From NCBI GenBank assembly GCA_963835775.1, contig CAWIHB010000025.1, positions 310,001 to 374,000 of the forward strand: DNA of 64,000 nt, read 5' to 3'. Below are positions 59,057-64,000 of the stretch, in pieces. Both the position numbers and the translations under genes were made by a program. How positions within the stretch are numbered: position 1 is the stretch's first letter; every line of letters begins with the position of its first letter. Source of the stretch: Palsa-504 sp963835775. Lineage in GTDB: Bacteria; Actinomycetota; Actinomycetes; Streptosporangiales; Streptosporangiaceae. The notes beneath the pieces were generated by a model, which had not been told where the DNA came from, searched no databases, and was given only the letters and a program-made list of their open reading frames with translations.

Positions 59057-60070
59057 TTAGGGGTGGCCCTGCACGCTGATCCGGTACACGCTGGCCTGAT
59101 AGGTGCCGGCCCCGTCGGGCGGCAGCTTGGTGAACCAGATCAGCACGTAACGGGCCGTGGCGGGTGTGGCCAGGTTCAGCTGGATGGTGCCGCCGGTGCC
59201 GGCGGACCCCGCCACCTGGCGCAGGTCAGCCAGCACCGCCCTGGTGCCGACGCGCAGCTGCAGGTCGGCACCGGAGGCAGCGGCCAGCCGCAGCCGCACC
59301 GAGCTGAGCGTGACCGTCCGGCCCATGTCGAGCAGCAGGCCGGTGCCGGACTGCAGCTCGCCGAAGCTGGCCGTGGCGTACCAGTCGCTGGTCCAGGGCG
59401 AGCCGGGGCTGCCGCCGAGCGCGAGCGCCGCCTGCTGGGGATGGTCGCCGTCGGCCGTCCCGGCCGGGCCGAAGGCGGCCACGCTGGCCGGGGACAGGGC
59501 CTGCGCCGCGACCGGTGTGGCCAACGGCGTCGGGGTGGGGGTCGGAGCCGCGGCGGGGCTGGCCGCGGCCGTGCTGGCCAGGCCCGTGCTGGCCAGCGCC
59601 GTGCTGGCCTGCACGCCGGGGACGCTGGCCGGGGCGGACGGGGTGCCCGGGGCCCGCAGGCTGGTGGCCGCGGCCGGACGCGACGCGTGCCCGGCGCCGG
59701 AGACGAACTTGTAGCTGGCGAAGCCGAGCACGGCCAGGACCACCGCGGCCAGCAGCGCGGTCCATCGCACCCGCCGCCGCTCGCGCCTGCGGATGGGCAT
59801 CGCGGGTGCGAACGCCTCGGCCGCGGTGAGCTCCTTGGCCGACCGCCAGGTGGAGTCGAACTCCTCGATGAGCGGCTGGGGGTCTGCACCGACCGCGGTG
59901 GCGAAGGCCCGGATGTGGCCGCGGGCGTAGAAGTCGCCGCCGCAGGCCGAGTAGTCGTCCTGCTCGATGTCCTGCAGGATGTTCTCCCTGATCCGGGTGC
60001 GCTGGCTGAGTTCGCCGAGCGACAGGCCCGCCCGGCGGCGGGCGGCGGCGAGCGTCGCGCCGATGCTCAC
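59057..60070 (-). CDS. RodZ-like HTH membrane protein with discoidin-like tail
   Basis: 337 residues. The N-terminal HTH_25 domain reads IGATLAAARRRAGLSLGELS, QRTRIRENILQDIEQDDYSA and DFYARGHIRAFATAVGADP, as in RodZ/YfgA proteins. One membrane helix (WTALLAAVVLAVLGFASYKF, ~105-125) is followed by an Ala/Pro/Thr-rich linker with ASTGLAS-type repeats. The extracellular ~130-residue domain (WYATASFGELQSGTGLLLDM, GRTVTLSSVRLRLAAASGAD) is a jelly-roll of the F5/8-type (discoidin-like) kind. RodZ couples MreB to the cell wall in rods; in actinomycetes these proteins are of unknown use. The purE-purK unit follows upstream. Confidence 0.87.
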   Translation of the reverse strand: MSIGATLAAARRRAGLSLGELSQRTRIRENILQDIEQDDYSACGGDFYARGHIRAFATAVGADPQPLIEEFDSTWRSAKELTAAEAFAPAMPIRRRERRRVRWTALLAAVVLAVLGFASYKFVSGAGHASRPAAATSLRAPGTPSAPASVPGVQASTALASTGLASTAAASPAAAPTPTPTPLATPVAAQALSPASVAAFGPAGTADGDHPQQAALALGGSPGSPWTSDWYATASFGELQSGTGLLLDMGRTVTLSSVRLRLAAASGADLQLRVGTRAVLADLRQVAGSAGTGGTIQLNLATPATARYVLIWFTKLPPDGAGTYQASVYRISVQGHP

Positions 60071-60150
60071 ACCCGCCTCCCGTGCTGGCTGACATCCTTC
60101 GTCGAAGGCTGGGAGGAAACATGCCCGCTCGGCCGGGACTCTAAGCAGCC

Positions 60151-60687
<537 letters not shown>

Positions 60688-60765
60688 TCGATCACCTCCT
60701 CAGGAATGTCGGTGCGGGGTGAGAAGGGGACCTGGCCGCCGAGGGGGCCGGGGAGCCGGGATCGG

Positions 60766-61986
60766 TCAATCGCCATCCTCCTTGCCCCAGCGGAGGTAGC
60801 TGGCGGCGCGCCGGGCCCGGTCGGCAAGTTCGGCCGGGTCTTGGTGGGCCCGGTCGCCGGTCACCGTGACGTGGCCGATCTTGCGGCCCGGGCGGACGCT
60901 CTTGCCGTACATGTGCACCTTGACGGCCGGGTCGGCGGCCATCACGTGGATATACCGGTCGTAGACCTCCGCGTCGTCGCCGTCGCCGCCGAGCACGTTG
61001 GCCATCACGGTCACCGGCGCGGCCAGCGCCGGCGAGCCGAGCGGCAGGTCAAGCACGGCCCGCAGGTGCTGCTCGAACTGGGAAGTCGTGGCCCCCTCGA
61101 TGGTCCAGTGGCCGCAGTTGTGCGGGCGCATGGCCAGCTCGTTGACCAGCAGCCCGGCCGGAGTCTCGAACATCTCCACGGCCAGCAGCCCGGTCACGCC
61201 GAGCTCCCCGGCGATGCGCAGGGCCAGCTCCTGGGCCTGCGCCCGCCGGGCGACGGCCAGGCCGGGTGCGGGCGCGATCACCTCGCGGCAGATGCCATCC
61301 CGCTGGACGGTCTCCACCACCGGGTACACCGCACCCTGGCGGTGCGGCGAGCGGGCCGCCAGCACGGCCAGCTCGCGGTCGAAGGCGACATACTCCTCCG
61401 CCATCAGCCGCAGGCCGTGGGCCAGCACGTCGGCGGCCTCGCCGGCCGAGCCGCACACCCACACGCCCTTGCCGTCGTAGCCGCCGCTGACCGCCTTGAG
61501 CACGACCGGCCAGCGGCCCGCGGCGAACGCCTCGACCTCAGCCAGCCCGGCCACCGGCGTGAAGCGGGGGCAGGAGATGCCCAGGCCGACCAGCCGCTCG
61601 CGCATGGCCAGCTTGTCCTGGGTGAACCGCAGCGCGGCGGCGGACGGCCGGACCTGGACGCCGGCCGCCTCCAGCGCGGCCAGGCCGGCGCCGGGCACGT
61701 GCTCGTGGTCGAACGTGAGCACGTCGCAGCCGGCCGCGAAGTCGCGCACATCCTCGAGCGAGCGGTAGTCCCCGATCCGGGTGCCCGCGGCGACCCGGGC
61801 GGCGCTGTCGGCGGCCGAGTCGGCCAGCACGCGGAAGCCGACGCCCAGGCCGATGGCGGCCTGGGCCGTCATCCGGGCCAGCTGGCCGCCGCCCACCATG
61901 CCCACCACCGGCACGCCCGGCGGGACCTGGCGGCCTGCGGGGGCTGCGGGGGCTGCGGGGGCGGGCCCGGCCGGGGAATCGGTCAC
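60766..61986 (-). CDS. purK: N5-carboxyaminoimidazole ribonucleotide synthase
   Basis: 406 residues from the GTG ending at 61986; the frame is open far upstream antisense to the permease gene, but that part is a shadow. PurK is an ATP-grasp ligase making N5-CAIR from AIR, bicarbonate and ATP. Motifs: VVGMVGGGQLARMTAQAAIG, CDVLTFDHEHVPG, RFTQDKLAMRERLVGLGI, VLKAVSGGYDGKGVWVCG and LVNELAMRPHNCGHWTIEGA. An Ala/Pro repeat (APAAPAAPAG) extends the N-terminus. Confidence 0.96.
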   Translation of the reverse strand: MTDSPAGPAPAAPAAPAGRQVPPGVPVVGMVGGGQLARMTAQAAIGLGVGFRVLADSAADSAARVAAGTRIGDYRSLEDVRDFAAGCDVLTFDHEHVPGAGLAALEAAGVQVRPSAAALRFTQDKLAMRERLVGLGISCPRFTPVAGLAEVEAFAAGRWPVVLKAVSGGYDGKGVWVCGSAGEAADVLAHGLRLMAEEYVAFDRELAVLAARSPHRQGAVYPVVETVQRDGICREVIAPAPGLAVARRAQAQELALRIAGELGVTGLLAVEMFETPAGLLVNELAMRPHNCGHWTIEGATTSQFEQHLRAVLDLPLGSPALAAPVTVMANVLGGDGDDAEVYDRYIHVMAADPAVKVHMYGKSVRPGRKIGHVTVTGDRAHQDPAELADRARRAASYLRWGKEDGD

Positions 61987-62111
61987 GCACCGTACCCTAC
62001 GGGACCGGCGGGCACGCAGGTGAGCTGGGCAAGCACCATGGATCGTTCGGCACCTAGCTGTTCCGACCGGAACCGGAGCGGCCGGGGACCGGGAACGGGA
62101 CGGCGGCACGA

Positions 62112-62123
62112 AAGTTAACTTTC
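62112..62123. promoter_or_regulatory. AAAGTTAACTTT dyad upstream of the permease gene
   Basis: A perfect 12-bp palindrome in the otherwise GC-rich divergent region between purK and the permease gene, ~60 bp before the permease start. Its position fits a repressor or activator site; the binding protein is unknown. Confidence 0.45.
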
Positions 62124-62181
62124 GGGATACACCAGGCCAGGGTGGCGGACTTATGATCACGGCAACCGAAGGAGCAATCTG

Positions 62182-63606
62182 ATGGCTACACGTGACCAGG
62201 ACGTCGCGGTCAGCACGGCGGACGGGATCCTCGTCCGTGAGGGGAGCTACGGCACCCAGGTCATCGCGGTCGAGCCGGGCGGCGCGGAGTTCATCCCGCT
62301 GAACGAGCGGCACGGGCGGCCGCTGCAGCTGTTCTGGACCTGGACCTCGCCGAACATGGAGTTCGCCACGATCTTCGTCGGCGTGCTCGCGGTGGCGGGG
62401 TTCGGCATGGGCTTCTGGTCGGCGGCGCTGGCCCTCGTCCTGGGCAGCGCCATCGGCGGCGTCACCCAGGGCATCTTGTCCCTGCGCGGCCCGAAGTTCG
62501 GGGTGCCGCAGATGGTGCTGAGCCGGCTGGGGTTCGGCTACTGGGGCAACGCCCTGCCCGCCGGGCTGAACGCGGTCACCGCCGGGATCGGCTGGTTCGC
62601 GGTGAACAGCGTCAGCGGCGCCCTCGCGCTGAACGTGCTGACCCACCTGCCGCAAGTCCTGTGCCTGCTCATCATCGTGGCCGTGCAGGTCTCGGTGGCG
62701 TTCTTCGGCTACAACCTGGTGCACGTCTTCGAGCGGTACGCCTTCCCCATCCTCACCGTCATCTTCCTGATCGCGGCCGGGGTCATCCTGAGCAAGGCCC
62801 ATCCGGGCGCCTCCCACCACACGATTCCGGGCGCGTTTCTGCTGACGTTCGGCGCCTCGTTCGGCTACGCGGTGGGCTGGAACCCGTACGCGTCGGACTA
62901 CACCCGCTACTTCAAGCCGGATTCCAGCAGGCGCGCGATCGCCTGGTGGTCCGGGTCCGGCCTGTTCCTGTCCTGCGCGCTGCTCGAGATCGTCGGTGCG
63001 GCCGTCGGCACCAAGGTCAGCGCGGGCAACGCGCTCGCCGGGCCCGGCGGCATGACCGGGCTGATGGCCACCCCGCTGGCCGACCTGACGCTGCTGGCCA
63101 TCGCGCTCGGCGCCGTCTCGGCGAACGTGCTCAACATCTACTCCGGCGCACTGTCGTTCACCGCGATCGGCATCAAGCTGCCGCTCTCGCTGCGCCGGGC
63201 GATCGTGGCCCTCGGGTTCGGCACCATCGGGTTCTTCCTGGCCTGGAGCGGGCTGCACAACGCGGGCGCCAAGTACGAGAACTTCCTGCTCATCATCGCG
63301 TACTGGATCGCCCCATGGCTGGCTGTCTACTTCTGCGACCAGCTGCTGCGGCGTGACCCGGACGAGACGCTGCTGTTTGACACCCACCGGACGAACTGGG
63401 CCGGGCCGGTCGCCATGCTGGCCGGGATGGGCATCTCGATCTGGCTGTTCTCCAACCAGACCGAGTACATCGGAGTGGTGCCCTCGCACGTGCCGGCCGT
63501 GGGCGACCTGACCTTCGAGGTCGGGTTCGTGATCACGGCCGTGGTCTACCTGGGCTGGCACGCACTGGCGCGGACCCGGCCGCAGATCTACTCGGTCGCG
63601 GGCTAG
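62182..63606 (+). CDS. NCS1-family purine/cytosine permease
   Basis: 474 residues, ATG 62182 with AAGGAG seven bases upstream. Twelve hydrophobic helices and NCS1 motifs are seen: LQLFWTWTSPNMEFATIFVG (first helix), LSLRGPKFGVPQMVLSRLGF, VGWNPYASDYTRYFKPDSSR, NVLNIYSGALSFTAIGIKLP. Members import cytosine, purines, allantoin or related bases. The nearness to purEK (divergent, 195 bp) suits a nucleobase substrate. A promoter in the AT-richer stretch around 62110-62160 (AAAGTTAACTTTCGGGATAC with the dyad AAAGTTAACTTT at 62112-62123) is likely. Confidence 0.93.
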   Translation: MATRDQDVAVSTADGILVREGSYGTQVIAVEPGGAEFIPLNERHGRPLQLFWTWTSPNMEFATIFVGVLAVAGFGMGFWSAALALVLGSAIGGVTQGILSLRGPKFGVPQMVLSRLGFGYWGNALPAGLNAVTAGIGWFAVNSVSGALALNVLTHLPQVLCLLIIVAVQVSVAFFGYNLVHVFERYAFPILTVIFLIAAGVILSKAHPGASHHTIPGAFLLTFGASFGYAVGWNPYASDYTRYFKPDSSRRAIAWWSGSGLFLSCALLEIVGAAVGTKVSAGNALAGPGGMTGLMATPLADLTLLAIALGAVSANVLNIYSGALSFTAIGIKLPLSLRRAIVALGFGTIGFFLAWSGLHNAGAKYENFLLIIAYWIAPWLAVYFCDQLLRRDPDETLLFDTHRTNWAGPVAMLAGMGISIWLFSNQTEYIGVVPSHVPAVGDLTFEVGFVITAVVYLGWHALARTRPQIYSVAG

Positions 63607-63779
63607 GGCACGGTTTCAAACGCTGAGCTGAGGAAAGGGTAAGGCGGCACCCAGTCAGTGCCGGTAGCATGTGCGGGTCGTGCTCGGAGCCTGTCGGGGA
63701 TAATGCGCAGGCTTACCCATCGCGATCCCGCCCAGCTTGATCCTGCCCAGCTTGATCCACACCGAAGGGACTGTCTCGT

Positions 63780-64000
63780 ATGCCCCTGCTGGCCAGCCTG
63801 CACCGGCGGTTCAAGGAGCTGATCCCAGAGCTGGCGAAGTTCGGCGTCGTCGGCCTGATCGGGTCGATCATCGACCTGGGTGGCGCGGACTACCTGCACG
63901 TTCACATGGGTGTCGGGCCGATGGTGTCCAAGGCGCTGTCCATCACGGCGGCCACCATAGTGACCTACCTGGGCAGCCGGTTCTGGACCTTCCGGCACCG
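63780..64000 (+). CDS. GtrA-family membrane protein (5' part)
   Basis: The first 73 residues are visible; the gene continues past the right edge. The start ATG 63780 has AAGGGA upstream. FGVVGLIGSIIDLGGADYLH is the first GtrA membrane helix with its conserved F-G-x-V-G start, and TAATIVTYLGSRFWTFRHR is the second with the family hallmark N/S-R-x-W-T-F. GtrA proteins flip or bind polyprenyl-linked sugars for cell-wall glycans, and this gene is a usual neighbour of purK-purE in actinomycetes. CCCAGCTTGATCC is repeated directly at 63731-63743 and 63746-63758 in its leader. Confidence 0.88.
   Translation, partial: MPLLASLHRRFKELIPELAKFGVVGLIGSIIDLGGADYLHVHMGVGPMVSKALSITAATIVTYLGSRFWTFRH

Noticed and set aside
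61987..63561. Open minus-strand frame extending purK far upstream
   Set aside because: It is antisense to the NCS1 permease gene and has low-complexity Asp/Arg/Gly composition; PurK similarity begins at the GTG ending at 61986.

Overview
The window is GC-rich actinobacterial DNA. GTG and TTG starts are frequent, genes are tightly packed with ATGA and GTGA overlaps, and the housekeeping order (ispH, lipid-droplet protein, xseA-xseB, DUF4245/glpX, fumarases; purK-purE next to a GtrA gene) is typical of mycelial actinomycetes of the Streptosporangiales/Streptomycetales type. The exact genus cannot be fixed from the sequence. No rRNA, tRNA, CRISPR array, prophage or intact insertion sequence was found.

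Layout. (1) 1-8.7 kb, minus strand: a Tcp/VirB4-type conjugation-like secretion locus (TcpC, small TcpD-like membrane protein, TcpE fused to a MinD-like domain, VirB4-like ATPase, large membrane protein cut by the window edge). (2) 8.8-38 kb: mostly chromosomal housekeeping genes, namely a TSUP transporter, an ArsR-SRPBCC regulator with a perfect palindromic operator, ychF (frameshifted), a methyltransferase/TetR divergent pair with twin operators, rmuC, ispH, xseA/xseB, yihY, glpX, a glutamine-synthetase-like gene, an MFS carrier, tandem class I and class II fumarases, a Ser/Thr kinase, two secreted transglycosylase paralogues, ndk and a VapBC-type toxin-antitoxin pair. Decayed genes lie between them: an IS1380-type transposase remnant, an internally deleted flavin monooxygenase and a SnoaL-like 5' fragment. 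(3) 38-52 kb, minus strand: an atypical gas-vesicle (gvp) cluster. (4) 52-58.4 kb: a PAS-GGDEF-EAL protein, a second CDC48-type AAA+ ATPase and a GGDEF protein with a CarH-like cobalamin module. (5) 58.7-64 kb: VOC protein, RodZ-like HTH membrane protein, purK-purE, an NCS1 permease and the start of a GtrA-family gene.

The most unusual region is 38-58 kb. The gvp cluster has GvpA, two further GvpA/J-family proteins, GvpN, GvpO, GvpG, GvpK and three GvpF/L proteins, and it carries an apparent dedicated proteostasis set: an Hsp20-like GvpH, a GvpF/L protein with a C-terminal DnaJ J-domain (HPD motif), a separate CxxCxGxG zinc-finger protein, and two CDC48/VAT-type double-AAA ATPases. One GvpJ-type protein is fused to PH/GRAM-like domains, and one of those domains recurs in a neighbouring protein that ends in an Hsp20-like segment. 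Two GvpC-like repeat proteins flank gvpA, and one has a recent 153-bp internal tandem duplication. Beside the cluster sit two c-di-GMP-type proteins: one with a degenerate GGDEF/EAL pair, the other an apparently active diguanylate cyclase (GGEEF plus RxxD inhibitory site) joined to a cobalamin domain with the Wx9EH light-sensor signature. Light- or B12-controlled gas-vesicle formation through c-di-GMP is a testable hypothesis.

A second unusual feature is a roughly 90-bp repeat present four times between 27.6 and 30.0 kb. Its central hairpin covaries between copies. One copy provides the ribosome-binding site of the class I fumarase gene, and another is translated as the N-terminus of FumC.
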